Source: an uncultured Paraprevotella sp. (lineage in GTDB: Bacteria; Bacteroidota; Bacteroidia; Bacteroidales; Bacteroidaceae). From it: 64,000 bases of DNA. Shown here in pieces: positions 7,225 to 15,626 of this stretch (positions are counted from its first letter, which is position 1; each line of letters starts with the position of its first letter). The translations under genes were made by a program, and so were the position numbers. The DNA is taken from NCBI GenBank assembly GCA_910586505.1, contig CAJUGV010000004.1, positions 62,001-126,000 on the forward strand, given 5' to 3'. The notes beneath the pieces were generated by a model. The model was not told where the DNA came from. It did not search any database and worked only from the letters and a program-made list of their open reading frames with translations.

Positions 7225-9168
7225 ATGATAAAGATAACTTTCCCCGACGGTTCTGTACGTGAATATGAGGCCGGTATAACGGGGTTACAGATTGCAGAGA
7301 GTATTTCTCCCAGATTAGCACAGGATGTGTTGGCTTGTGGAGTGAATGGAGAAATTGTTGAGTTGAACAGGCCTATTGAAAGTGATGCTTCCGTTGTGCT
7401 TTACAAATGGGAGAGTCCGGAGGGTAAGCATGCTTTCTGGCATACATCTGCGCACTTGATGGCCGAAGCTATGCAGGAACTTTATCCGGGCATGCAGTTT
7501 GGTATAGGACCTGCAATAGAAAGCGGTTTCTATTATGACGTAATGCCGCCGGCCGGTACTGTGATTCGTGAGAGCGACTTTGTCGGTATAGAGAAAAAGA
7601 TGCTGGAACTCGCACAACGCAAGGAAGCTGTAGTGCGTGCGGAAATATCCAAGACCGATGCTTTGAGGTTCTTTGGAGAACGTGGCCAGACATATAAGAA
7701 TGAGCTGATAGAAGATCTGGAAGACGGACATATCTCTACTTATACCCAAGGTGCTTTTACAGATTTGTGTCGTGGTCCGCATTTGATGAATACCGGCCTT
7801 ATCAAGGCCGTAAAAGTGACGGCCGTATCATCAGCTTACTGGCGCGGTGATGAGAAACGTCCGCAGATGACCCGTGTTTATGCCATATCGTTCCCTAAAA
7901 AGAAAATGTTGGACGAGCATTTGGCTTTGTTGGAAGAGGCTAAGAAACGCGATCATCGCAAGATAGGTAAAGAAATGGAGCTCTTCATGTTTTCCGAAAG
8001 AGTGGGAAAAGGATTGCCGATGTGGCTTCCGAAAGGAACCGCCCTGCGTCTGCGTCTGGAGGACTTCCTGAAGAAAATCCAGAAACGTTACGGATATCAG
8101 CAAGTAATGACTCCGCATATCGGCGGAAAGAATCTCTATGTGACGTCCGGTCACTATGCGCATTACGGTAAGGATTCTTTCCAACCCATTCATACTCCGG
8201 AGGCCGATGAGGAGTACATGCTAAAGCCTATGAACTGCCCCCATCACTGTGAAATATTTGCTTGGAAACCTCGTTCATACAAGGACTTGCCTTTGCGTCT
8301 TGCCGAATTCGGTACTGTGTATCGCTATGAGCAGAGCGGAGAATTACACGGATTGACCCGTGTTCGTTCTTTTACACAGGATGATGCTCATATCTTCTGT
8401 CGTCCGGATCAGGTGAAGAATGAGTTTATCCGGGTAATGGAGATTATTCAGATTATTTTCGGTGCCCTGAAATTCGATACGTTCGAAGCGCAGATCTCTT
8501 TACGCGATCCTAATAACCGTGAGAAATATATAGGTTCTGACGAAGTGTGGGAGGAGGCAGAGAATGCCATTATTGAGGCTTGTAAAGAGAAAGGGTTGCC
8601 GGCGAAAGTGGAGTATGGCGAGGCTGCGTTCTATGGTCCTAAACTGGATTTTATGGTAAAAGACGCATTAGGGCGTCGTTGGCAGTTGGGAACTATCCAG
8701 GTAGATTATAACTTGCCGGAACGTTTCAAGCTGGAATATACGGGTGAAGATAACCAGAAACATCGTCCGGTAATGATACATCGCGCACCTTTCGGTTCGA
8801 TGGAGCGGTTCTGTGCCGTGCTTATTGAGCATACGGCAGGCCACTTCCCCTTGTGGCTGACTCCGGATCAGGTGGCGATTCTCCCGATTTCAGAGAAATT
8901 CAATGATTATGCGCAGAAGTTGTGTGCATATTTTGATGAGCAGGATGTGCGTGCCGTGGTAGACGATCGTAACGAGAAAATCGGGCGTAAGATCCGTGAT
9001 AATGAAATGAAGCGCATTCCTTATATGCTTATTGTAGGCGAAAAAGAGGCAGCTGATGGTACGGTATCTGTGAGAAAACAAGGAGAGGGAGATCAGGGAA
9101 GCATGAAATTTGAAGATTTTGCAAAGAAAATCAACGAAGAAGTGCGTAGTATGATAAATAAATATTAA
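7225..9168 (+). CDS. thrS: threonyl-tRNA synthetase
   Basis: 647 residues, full length. Domain order: N-terminal TGS domain (residues 1-60), editing domain with HTSAH near residue 73 and CRGPHL near 184, class II catalytic core with motif 2 (GTVYRYEQSGELHGL) and motif 3 (IHRAPFGSMER), then the C-terminal anticodon-binding domain (VAILPISEKF...). It charges tRNA-Thr and hydrolyses mischarged Ser-tRNA. Directly followed by infC, an order shared with many bacteria. Confidence 0.98.
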   Translation: MIKITFPDGSVREYEAGITGLQIAESISPRLAQDVLACGVNGEIVELNRPIESDASVVLYKWESPEGKHAFWHTSAHLMAEAMQELYPGMQFGIGPAIESGFYYDVMPPAGTVIRESDFVGIEKKMLELAQRKEAVVRAEISKTDALRFFGERGQTYKNELIEDLEDGHISTYTQGAFTDLCRGPHLMNTGLIKAVKVTAVSSAYWRGDEKRPQMTRVYAISFPKKKMLDEHLALLEEAKKRDHRKIGKEMELFMFSERVGKGLPMWLPKGTALRLRLEDFLKKIQKRYGYQQVMTPHIGGKNLYVTSGHYAHYGKDSFQPIHTPEADEEYMLKPMNCPHHCEIFAWKPRSYKDLPLRLAEFGTVYRYEQSGELHGLTRVRSFTQDDAHIFCRPDQVKNEFIRVMEIIQIIFGALKFDTFEAQISLRDPNNREKYIGSDEVWEEAENAIIEACKEKGLPAKVEYGEAAFYGPKLDFMVKDALGRRWQLGTIQVDYNLPERFKLEYTGEDNQKHRPVMIHRAPFGSMERFCAVLIEHTAGHFPLWLTPDQVAILPISEKFNDYAQKLCAYFDEQDVRAVVDDRNEKIGRKIRDNEMKRIPYMLIVGEKEAADGTVSVRKQGEGDQGSMKFEDFAKKINEEVRSMINKY

Positions 9169-9173
9169 ATTTG
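9166..9173 (+). promoter_or_regulatory. -7 promoter box for infC, overlapping the thrS stop
   Basis: TAAATTTG spans the thrS stop codon (9166-9168), 65 bp before infC. The leader contains a possible 6-bp hairpin (9177-9182 with 9202-9207). Confidence 0.5.
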
Positions 9174-9238
9174 CACCCGATTTTTTAAGCTTGATTACAA
9201 TAATCGGAAATTAAAACGGAAGAGAACAACATTACTGA

Positions 9239-9883
9239 ATGAAGAAAGACAATTTGAAACAGCAGTATCGTGTCAATGAGCAGATACGGGTACGCGAAGT
9301 CAGAATAGTGGGCGATGATGTGGAGTCCACGGTTATGCCAACGGCTAAAGCATTACAGATGGCAGAAGCGCAAGGTATAGATCTCGTGGAAATATCGCCG
9401 AATGCAGTTCCTCCTGTTTGTCGTCTGATAGACTACAGCAAGTTCCTTTATCAGCAGAAGAAACGTCAGAAAGAGATGAAGGCCAAGCAAGTGAAAGTCG
9501 AAGTGAAGGAAATTCGTTTCGGGCCTCAGACGGACGATCATGATTATAATTTTAAGCTAAAACATGCTCAAGGATTCCTTTCCGATGGAGATAAGGTGAA
9601 GGCTTATGTGTTCTTCAAGGGACGCAGTATCCTTTTTAAGGAACAAGGCGAAGTATTGCTGTTGCGTTTTGCCAATGATTTGGAAGAGTATGGCAAGGTT
9701 GAACAGATGCCGGTGCTTGAAGGAAAACGCATGACAATCTTTATTGCTCCGAAGAAACTGCCGCAAGCTAAGAAAACTTCAGATGGTGCTACGGGGGCTA
9801 CGGTGCAGAAAGCAGAGCGGAGCCAACCGAAAGTAAACGCGCCTAAGGAGTATAAAGGACCGCGGGTGGAAGGGGAGGATTAA
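9239..9883 (+). CDS. infC: translation initiation factor IF-3
   Basis: 214 residues. IF-3 binds the 30S subunit and monitors initiator tRNA and start codon. The N-domain (QYRVNEQIRVREVRIVG...) and C-domain (KEIRFGPQTDDHDYNFKLKHA...) are complete by about residue 178. After that comes a 35-residue low-complexity, Lys/Pro-rich tail not found in E. coli IF-3. The start codon is ATG, not the AUU used for autoregulation in enterobacteria. First gene of the infC-rpmI-rplT operon. Confidence 0.97.
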   Translation: MKKDNLKQQYRVNEQIRVREVRIVGDDVESTVMPTAKALQMAEAQGIDLVEISPNAVPPVCRLIDYSKFLYQQKKRQKEMKAKQVKVEVKEIRFGPQTDDHDYNFKLKHAQGFLSDGDKVKAYVFFKGRSILFKEQGEVLLLRFANDLEEYGKVEQMPVLEGKRMTIFIAPKKLPQAKKTSDGATGATVQKAERSQPKVNAPKEYKGPRVEGED

Positions 9884-9902
9884 GTAAAGTAGAAGTAAGT
9901 GC

Positions 9903-9926
9903 GTAACGCCTTGGTATATGCGTTGC
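9903..9926 (+). promoter_or_regulatory. possible leader hairpin before rpmI
   Basis: 7-bp stem with one G-U (9903-9909 with 9920-9926) in the 78-bp infC-rpmI gap. L20 represses this operon through RNA structures in other bacteria; whether this hairpin does so is speculation. Confidence 0.25.
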
Positions 9927-9961
9927 CACCCATTAAAGTAATAACTTAAATATTAAACAAA

Positions 9962-10159
9962 ATGCCAAAAGTAAAGACTAATTCCGGTGCAAAAAAAAGA
10001 TTCGCTCTTACCGGAACAGGTAAGGTTAAGAGACAGCACGCTTTTCACCGTCATATCCTGACGAAAAAGACTAAGAAGCAGAAGAGAAACCTGGTACACG
10101 ATGATATCGTTGTAACAGAGAACATGAAGCAGGTTCGTGATCTTCTCCGTTTGCGTTAA
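9962..10159 (+). CDS. rpmI: 50S ribosomal protein L35
   Basis: 65 residues, strongly basic, with the family start MPKVKTNSGAKKRFALTGTG and the HILTKKTKKQKRNL core. Part of the large ribosomal subunit, in the standard order infC-rpmI-rplT. Confidence 0.98.
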   Translation: MPKVKTNSGAKKRFALTGTGKVKRQHAFHRHILTKKTKKQKRNLVHDDIVVTENMKQVRDLLRLR

Positions 10160-10275
10160 TTAAAAGTGAAAGTCGTATTAACAAAGTTATTAACCGAATG
10201 CTTTAGCCTGAAGTTCATCCTAAGCAATATTATAAAGAAAGGGGATGGCGCTAACATTCAAAAAGAATTAAAATT

Positions 10276-10620
10276 ATGCCAAGATCAGTAAATCATGTTG
10301 CTTCAAGAGCAAGAAGAAAGAAAATTTTAGGTCTGACCAAAGGTTATTTTGGTGCACGCAAGAATGTATGGACCGTAGCTAAGAACACTTGGGAGAAAGG
10401 TTTGACCTATGCATATCGTGACCGTAAGAACAAGAAGCGTAACTTCCGTGCTTTGTGGATTCAGCGTATCAATGCTGCTGCGCGTCTGGAAGGTCTGTCT
10501 TACTCACAGTTGATGGGTGCTCTGCACAAGGCCGGTATCGAAATTAACCGTAAGGTTCTTGCCGATTTGGCTGTCAACCATCCCGAAGCTTTCAAGGCTG
10601 TAGTAGCCAAGGTTAAATAA
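10276..10620 (+). CDS. rplT: 50S ribosomal protein L20
   Basis: 114 residues, normal length. Family signatures MPRSVNHVASRARRKKIL, KGYFGARKNVW and RINAAARLEGLSYS are present. L20 binds 23S rRNA early in assembly and in other bacteria represses its own operon. The gap to rpmI is 116 bp, longer than usual. A strong terminator follows 26 bp after the stop and closes the operon. Confidence 0.98.
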   Translation: MPRSVNHVASRARRKKILGLTKGYFGARKNVWTVAKNTWEKGLTYAYRDRKNKKRNFRALWIQRINAAARLEGLSYSQLMGALHKAGIEINRKVLADLAVNHPEAFKAVVAKVK

Positions 10621-10646
10621 GGAAATCCGATAAGATTTTCAGATAA

Positions 10647-10683
10647 AAGGTGTATTGCTTGTCAATGCACCTTTTTTTTTTTT
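10647..10683 (+). terminator. rho-independent terminator of infC-rpmI-rplT
   Basis: 11-bp stem with one G-U (10647-10657 with 10663-10673), 5-nt loop, followed by about ten T. Confidence 0.9.
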
Positions 10684-10739
10684 ACTTTGTAATATAAAAT
10701 ATAATACTTATTTATCTGTAAGATTAAAATAAAGGAGCA

Positions 10740-11636
10740 ATGGAAAGAAGATTGAAAGATTATGCGGTTTTGACGTTAAAAGGGATGGCTATGGGAGCTG
10801 CTGATGTAGTTCCGGGAGTTTCAGGGGGGACGATTGCTTTTATTGCCGGAATTTATGACGAACTTATTGATTCCATCAAAAGCATTGACATGTACGCTTT
10901 GAAGCAGTTGTTCTCAGGAAAAATAACCGCTTTTTGGAAATCCATAAACGGAAATTTTCTGGTTGCTTTGCTACTTGGCATTGGTATTAGTGTGTTTTCA
11001 CTGGCAAAGCTTATCACCTATCTGCTTGTGACCGAGCCGGTGTTGGTATGGTCTTTCTTCTTTGGTCTTGTATTGGCTTCCACATGGTTTGTGTCGAAGG
11101 ACATCAAGGAATGGGGATGGAAAACGATTGTCGGTTTTTTGGCGGGAGCGGTAATCGCATTTTACATAACCGTTGCTACCCCGGCCAATACGCCTGATAG
11201 CTGGTGGTTCATCTTCTTGTGTGGAGCCATTGCTATCTGTGCGATGATTTTGCCAGGTATATCCGGTAGTTTTATTCTGGTGCTGTTGGGCAAGTATTTC
11301 TTCATTATGGAAGCCGTTAAGACATTGGATCTGTTTGTGATTGGTGTTTTTGCCGCAGGTGCGGTGATGGGAATCACCACCTTTTCGCGGGTTCTTTCTT
11401 TTGCGTTAAAGAACTTTCGTAATATCACGATGTCCGTACTGGCCGGTTTTATGTTGGGGTCGCTCAATAAAGTGTGGCCCTGGAAAGTAGTGGAAAGCAT
11501 GACGCGTAACGGTGTTACGTATCAGACGGAGCATAATGTGGCGCCGAATGAATTGCAGGCAGAAGCCTGTGTATTGATGCTTATCGGTTTCTTTTTGGTA
11601 TATGCACTGGAGAAAATTTCGGTGCGTAAGGCATAA
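10740..11636 (+). CDS. DUF368 (PopT-type) undecaprenyl-phosphate translocase
   Basis: 298 residues, polytopic membrane protein. The family hallmark occurs twice as an internal repeat: DVVPGVSGGTIAF near residues 22-34 and MILPGISGSFILV near 170-182, the usual re-entrant pairs of DUF368. DUF368 proteins (PopT) were shown to recycle undecaprenyl phosphate to the inner face of the cytoplasmic membrane. Start is chosen by an unusually good Shine-Dalgarno (AAAGGAG, 4 bp before ATG). Only 15 bp separate it from an ArnT-like transferase that releases this same lipid, which supports a joint role. Confidence 0.88.
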   Translation: MERRLKDYAVLTLKGMAMGAADVVPGVSGGTIAFIAGIYDELIDSIKSIDMYALKQLFSGKITAFWKSINGNFLVALLLGIGISVFSLAKLITYLLVTEPVLVWSFFFGLVLASTWFVSKDIKEWGWKTIVGFLAGAVIAFYITVATPANTPDSWWFIFLCGAIAICAMILPGISGSFILVLLGKYFFIMEAVKTLDLFVIGVFAAGAVMGITTFSRVLSFALKNFRNITMSVLAGFMLGSLNKVWPWKVVESMTRNGVTYQTEHNVAPNELQAEACVLMLIGFFLVYALEKISVRKA

Positions 11637-11651
11637 TTAATAAGGGGGAAT

Positions 11652-13379
11652 ATGTATAGAAGAAGTTACTTTTGGCCGTTGGCAGGGTTGTGTATACTCT
11701 CTTTGTTCCTCTTCTTGGGACAGACATTTTTTAATACCCGGGGAGAACCCCGTGAGGCTGTTGTGGCTCTGTCCATGTTACAGCAAGGTAACTGGGTGCT
11801 GCCTGTGAACAATGGTGTGGAGCTGGCTTTTAAACCTCCTTTTTTTCATTGGTGTATCGCTGCCATTTCTTCATTAGCCGGTTCGGTAAACGAATACACC
11901 TCCCGTATGCCTTCGGCCTTGGCCTTGTCGGCCATGGTGTTGGTCGGTTATGTTTTTTACGCCAAGCGGCGTGGAGCGGAGGTCGCTTTCATAGCCGGTT
12001 TGCTCACATTGACCAATTTTGAGGTGCATCGGGCCGGAGTGGCCTGCCGTGTGGATATGGTGCTGACAGCCATGATGGTTATAGCCCTGTATCAACTGTA
12101 TAAGTGGGGAGAGAAGGGATTAAGGGGCATTCCATGGGTCGCTGTGTTCTGTCTGAGCGCGGCTGCATTGACAAAGGGGCCTGTGGGCATCGTGCTGCCT
12201 TGTCTGGTACCAGCCTTATTCCTGTGGATCAGAAGGGTGAAGTTTCTACGGATTTTCCTCTCTTTCTTTAAAGTGGCTGCCATGGCCTGCATTTTGCCGG
12301 CGCTCTGGTACTGGGCCGCATATATGCAGGGAGGGGATCACTTTCTTGAGTTGGTGCTGGAGGAGAATGTCTATCGTTTTTTAGGCAAGATGACTTATGC
12401 AGCCCATGAAAATCCGGCCTGGTATAACGTGATGACCGTATTGGCCGGTTACACTCCCTATACGTTATTGCTGCTCGTGTCTTTGTTCTTCCTGCATTAC
12501 AAAAAGCCGGAAGGACCCTTGCCTGCCTGGTGGAAGCGTTTCACATCTTATATTCGCAATATGGACGATACCCGTTTGTATTCTCTGTTATGTATTGTCG
12601 TTATTTTCACGTTCTACTGTATTCCGAAGAGTAAGAGGAGCGTATATCTTTTGCCGGTATATCCTTTCATTGCTTATTTCTTGGCGGAGTACATCATTTA
12701 TTTACGTCATCGCCATGTAAACGCTCTTCGTGTATTCGGCAGCATTATGGCGTCGTTGGCTATTCTGCTGACGCTGGTTTTCGCAGCCGTCCGCACCGGG
12801 CTTATACCCGATGCGTTGTTCAGTGGGCGGCATGCGGCCGAGAATGTGGCCTATATGCATGCGCTGGCCGATTTTCCTTTGACGATAATGGCTGTGCTGG
12901 TAGCGATGCTTCCGGTAGCTGCTGCTTGGCGGTATTTTAGGGTGCAGCGCGGCAATGCGGCCGATAATGGTATTATTTATGCCTTTGTGACAGTGGTATT
13001 TTCCATCTTTTTTGCACTCGACGGTTTGTATCAGCCGGTGATTCTGAATGTGAAGTCCGACCGTGCTGTGGCGGAAGAGATAAGCCGCATAGTGCCTGAG
13101 GGCAGGGTGTATTCTTTCCGTACGGACGTGGTGGAGGGAAACCGCATGCATCCCTTTACGGTGAATTTCTATCTGGGCGACCGCATGGTGCCGTTTGATT
13201 GTTTCAATCCCCGTGGGGATGGATATGTACTGATGGGAGAAGATATGGCCGGACCGTTTATGGAGCGTTACGGAGAGGGGTATATGCTGGAGCAGGTATA
13301 CGACCCTTTGCATCGCAGTTGCGATGACAAACGGTTTAACCGCCTTTACCGTTTCCGCAGTAGGCAGGCCGGAGTATAA
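11652..13379 (+). CDS. ArnT/PMT-like polyprenyl-phosphate-sugar glycosyltransferase (GT39/GT83 type)
   Basis: 575 residues. An integral membrane GT-C enzyme that moves a sugar from a polyprenyl-phosphate carrier to an acceptor on the periplasmic side. Signs: the first periplasmic loop with NTRGEPREAV containing the acidic catalytic residue, the downstream LAFKPPFFHW motif, and about 11-12 hydrophobic segments up to residue ~455, then a C-terminal soluble domain. Acceptor (lipid A, O-antigen, capsule or protein) is not evident. Its donor is probably made and flipped by the two following genes, 12 bp and a few bp downstream. Confidence 0.85.
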   Translation: MYRRSYFWPLAGLCILSLFLFLGQTFFNTRGEPREAVVALSMLQQGNWVLPVNNGVELAFKPPFFHWCIAAISSLAGSVNEYTSRMPSALALSAMVLVGYVFYAKRRGAEVAFIAGLLTLTNFEVHRAGVACRVDMVLTAMMVIALYQLYKWGEKGLRGIPWVAVFCLSAAALTKGPVGIVLPCLVPALFLWIRRVKFLRIFLSFFKVAAMACILPALWYWAAYMQGGDHFLELVLEENVYRFLGKMTYAAHENPAWYNVMTVLAGYTPYTLLLLVSLFFLHYKKPEGPLPAWWKRFTSYIRNMDDTRLYSLLCIVVIFTFYCIPKSKRSVYLLPVYPFIAYFLAEYIIYLRHRHVNALRVFGSIMASLAILLTLVFAAVRTGLIPDALFSGRHAAENVAYMHALADFPLTIMAVLVAMLPVAAAWRYFRVQRGNAADNGIIYAFVTVVFSIFFALDGLYQPVILNVKSDRAVAEEISRIVPEGRVYSFRTDVVEGNRMHPFTVNFYLGDRMVPFDCFNPRGDGYVLMGEDMAGPFMERYGEGYMLEQVYDPLHRSCDDKRFNRLYRFRSRQAGV

Positions 13380-13391
13380 AAAGGACAAGTC

Positions 13392-13772
13392 ATGCAGATA
13401 AAGCAATTGTTTTCCACATTTGTCCGTTTCGGAATTGTGGGGGCACTGGCCACAGTGCTCCATTATGGTCTTTATTACCTCTTTCACTTTTTTATGGAGG
13501 TGAATGCGGCCTTTACGCTTGGTTATCTGCTGGCTTTTGTGGTGAATTTCTATATGACCTCTTATTTCACCTTCGGCTCGTCGCCTTCATGGCACAAGCT
13601 GTTCGGCATGGGCGGGGCCCATGCGGTGAATTATCTGCTGCAAATCGGATTGCTCAATTTCTTCCTGTGGATAGGAGTCGCTGCGGTATGGGCGCCTCTG
13701 CCGGTATATATTATTGCGGTTCCGGTGAACTTTTTATTGGTACGTTTTGTGTTTATATCTAAAAAACAATGA
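13392..13772 (+). CDS. GtrA family membrane protein (lipid-linked sugar flippase)
   Basis: 126 residues with four predicted membrane helices and the family features FVRFGIVGALATVLHYGLYY at the N-terminus, GYLLAFVVNFYMTSYFTF in the middle and PVNFLLVRFVFI at the end. GtrA proteins are thought to flip polyprenyl-phosphate-linked sugars to the periplasm. Located between the GT-C transferase and the GtrB-like synthase, 4 bp from the latter. Confidence 0.9.
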   Translation: MQIKQLFSTFVRFGIVGALATVLHYGLYYLFHFFMEVNAAFTLGYLLAFVVNFYMTSYFTFGSSPSWHKLFGMGGAHAVNYLLQIGLLNFFLWIGVAAVWAPLPVYIIAVPVNFLLVRFVFISKKQ

Positions 13773-13776
13773 TACG

Positions 13777-14730
13777 ATGAAGTTAGTGATTGTGGTGCCT
13801 TGTTATAATGAGCAGGAAGTGCTGGCCGAAACCACCCGCCAGCTTTCTTTGGTATTGGAAGAATTGGAGGCGGCCGGAAAGGTAAGTGAGGGTCATATTC
13901 TTTATGTAGACGACGGTTCGTGTGACGACACTTGGAATCTGATCTGTCGGTTTTCGGCAGAGAATGCCCGTGTGGGGGGATTGAGACTCGCCCATAACGC
14001 TGGGCATCAGCAGGCATTGTGGGCCGGTCTGGAATGGGCTTCCGTGCATGCGGATGCAGCGGTGTCGATAGATGCCGACTTGCAGGACGACGTGCGCTCG
14101 ATCATCGCGATGGTGGATGAGTGGCGTGATGGTTCGGATATTGTCTACGGGGTGCGCCGGGAACGGACAACCGACACTTTCTTCAAGAAACATACCGCAC
14201 AGCTGTTTTATAAACTGATGCATGCCATGGGAGCAAATGTGGTATACAATCATGCCGATTTCCGTCTGATGAGTCGTCGTACGTTGCAGGCTTTGGTATC
14301 TTTCCCGGAGCGTAATCTTTTTCTGCGTGGTATGGTTTCTGCGTTGGGTTATCCCTCTGCCAAGGTGTACTACGACCGTAAGGAACGTCAGGCCGGAGAG
14401 TCGAAATATCCGTTGAGCAAGATGCTCAGTTTTGCGTTAGACGGCATCACCTCCTTTTCAGTCCGTCCGTTGCGCTGCATCTCGATACTCGGTCTTTTTT
14501 TCATTCTCATATCGCTTGTGGCCATAGTTTACGGTATTGTGATGCATGTGGAGGGACGCACGATTCCGGGATGGACTTCCTTGCTGGTTTCCGTATGGTT
14601 CATCGGCGGTTCCATCCTCACGGGGTTAGGCATAATCGGGGAGTATGTAGGGAAAGTATACAAAGAGGTAAAGAGACGTCCCCGTTATTTCATCGAGCAG
14701 GCGGTAGGAGCTGTCCGAAAAGACAGCTAA
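13777..14730 (+). CDS. GtrB/ArnC-like polyprenyl-phosphate glycosyltransferase (GT2)
   Basis: 317 residues when started at ATG 13777 (MKLVIVVPCYNEQEV), 4 bp after gtrA; an earlier ATG at 13747 would overlap gtrA. A GT-A domain shows VVPCYNE, VDDGSCDDTW and SIDADLQDD (metal-binding DxD) and the later QAGESKYPLSKML typical of dolichol/undecaprenyl-phosphate sugar synthases, followed by two C-terminal membrane helices (from about residues 235 and 270). It should load a nucleotide sugar onto undecaprenyl phosphate on the cytoplasmic face. Last gene of the four-gene unit. Confidence 0.92.
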   Translation: MKLVIVVPCYNEQEVLAETTRQLSLVLEELEAAGKVSEGHILYVDDGSCDDTWNLICRFSAENARVGGLRLAHNAGHQQALWAGLEWASVHADAAVSIDADLQDDVRSIIAMVDEWRDGSDIVYGVRRERTTDTFFKKHTAQLFYKLMHAMGANVVYNHADFRLMSRRTLQALVSFPERNLFLRGMVSALGYPSAKVYYDRKERQAGESKYPLSKMLSFALDGITSFSVRPLRCISILGLFFILISLVAIVYGIVMHVEGRTIPGWTSLLVSVWFIGGSILTGLGIIGEYVGKVYKEVKRRPRYFIEQAVGAVRKDS

Positions 14731-15290
14731 ATGCCGTATAAGTATCAAAAAGACAGTTTTTTCGTGTTTACCCGAGGACGGATCTTGTGCAACGAGTCGG
14801 TTCCGGCCTTTTGTTTTTAGCGAAAAATAATGTTTTCAGTCGTTTTTATGTGGATGTAGCGGATGAAATGCGTTTTTCATGCGCAGAAAAATTGTTTGTA
14901 TACCGCAATAAAATAATTTTTCTTCCGCATGAAATTGCATGTCAGAGCGGATAAAGCGGAAATGCGGACACGAATGGTGCAAAATTCAGTCGGAAATGGA
15001 CTGTTTTTTTCTCTATTTGCAGACTGCCGGAGCATGAGGCGGAGTAAATAAAATGTAAGTGGGGAACGTTCTTTTTCTTGCATGAAAAGGAGGGGGATGA
15101 TACGGAAAGGCTATTCACGCCTGATAAATTGAAAGCCGATTCCATGTTCGGTACTACATTCCGGCAAAGGGCATGCGGTGTGTGAGTGGCGTATTTCGCA
15201 GCAAGTCTGTCTATGGGGCGGAATATGGCGATTCCGAGTATCCCGTTTCGACATTTTGTCAGATTGTCAGCGTACCCCTTTTCATGATAT
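14731..15290. other. 560-bp noncoding region
   Basis: No gene is supported. It contains a palindrome TTTTTCATGCGCAGAAAAA (14873-14891) and TTTTTCTTCCGCATGA (14917-14932), the latter identical to a 16-mer at 25548-25563, both parts of a dispersed intergenic repeat; and a short hairpin with T tract at 14987-15010. Short open frames here show no family resemblance. Confidence 0.5.
14873..14932. repeat. dispersed intergenic repeat copy (14.9 kb)
   Basis: Near-palindrome TTTTTCATGCGCAGAAAAA, then 25 bp later TTTTTCTTCCGCATGA. The same two parts in the same order are found at 25506-25563 and, in compact form, at 54775-54810. Confidence 0.55.
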
Positions 15291-15513
15291 AAAAACAAGG
15301 GACGTCCCTTTAAGGACATCCCTTTTATGATAAAGCCGCACCGATGATGTGATGAAACTCCGAGCTAATAAGATTTGAGCGCCCCTCACCTTTGTAATCC
15401 ACCGGCATAAAGCTACCCGAAGGCGTGGCCCGCCATTGGTGAGTGAAGCATTCTCGGTTTTCAGAAATAAATTGATGAGTATCCCAATCTAACCGATGCG
15501 GCTCATTTTTTCC
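15291..15513 (-). ncRNA. structured small RNA, 6S-like or Bacteroidales-1-like
   Basis: About 220 nt, with its own promoter and terminator and no open frame of note. Pairings seen on the minus strand: a 12-bp closing helix (15504-15493 with 15344-15333), an inner helix CCGAG/CTCGG (15457-15453 with 15364-15360), a helix CTCACC/GGTGAG (15443-15438 with 15390-15385), and a GC-rich apical region 15437-15391. A wide asymmetric internal loop (9 and 20 nt) separates the second and third helices, giving a rod with a central bubble as in 6S RNA. The 3' end is a terminator hairpin. I do not see the signature sequences of RNase P RNA, tmRNA or SRP RNA. Identity within known Bacteroidales RNA families is not settled. 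Confidence 0.7.
15297..15324 (-). terminator. terminator of the small RNA
   Basis: 11-bp stem with one G-U (15324-15314 with 15307-15297 on the minus strand), followed by TTTTT (15295-15291) on that strand. Confidence 0.85.
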
Positions 15514-15519
15514 GTATCA

Positions 15520-15551
15520 CAAAGATAGTTTATTACGATTGAATACACAAA
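15520..15551 (-). promoter_or_regulatory. consensus promoter of the small RNA
   Basis: TATCTTTG (15527-15520) with TTTG (15551-15548) exactly 20 bp upstream: a full match to the Bacteroidetes consensus. Start of transcription is expected near 15513. Confidence 0.85.
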
Positions 15552-15583
15552 TAAAAAAACTTCTTTTTTTATCTTCCGCGGCG

Positions 15584-15626
15584 AAAAGCCTGTCCGGCCG
15601 GTTGCCTCACGGTCGGACAGGCTTTT
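15584..15626 (-). terminator. large hairpin, possible terminator
   Basis: Perfect 13-bp stem AAAAGCCTGTCCG/CGGACAGGCTTTT with a 17-nt loop. The arms end in four T on either strand, so the direction is uncertain. Confidence 0.45.

Noticed and set aside
10621..10739. small RNA directly after rplT
   Set aside because: The 119-bp gap holds only the operon terminator and the leader of the next gene; there is no promoter box with room for an RNA.
15291..15513. tmRNA, RNase P RNA, SRP RNA or cobalamin riboswitch
   Set aside because: Their signature sequences are absent, the transcript has its own terminator and no coding gene follows it.
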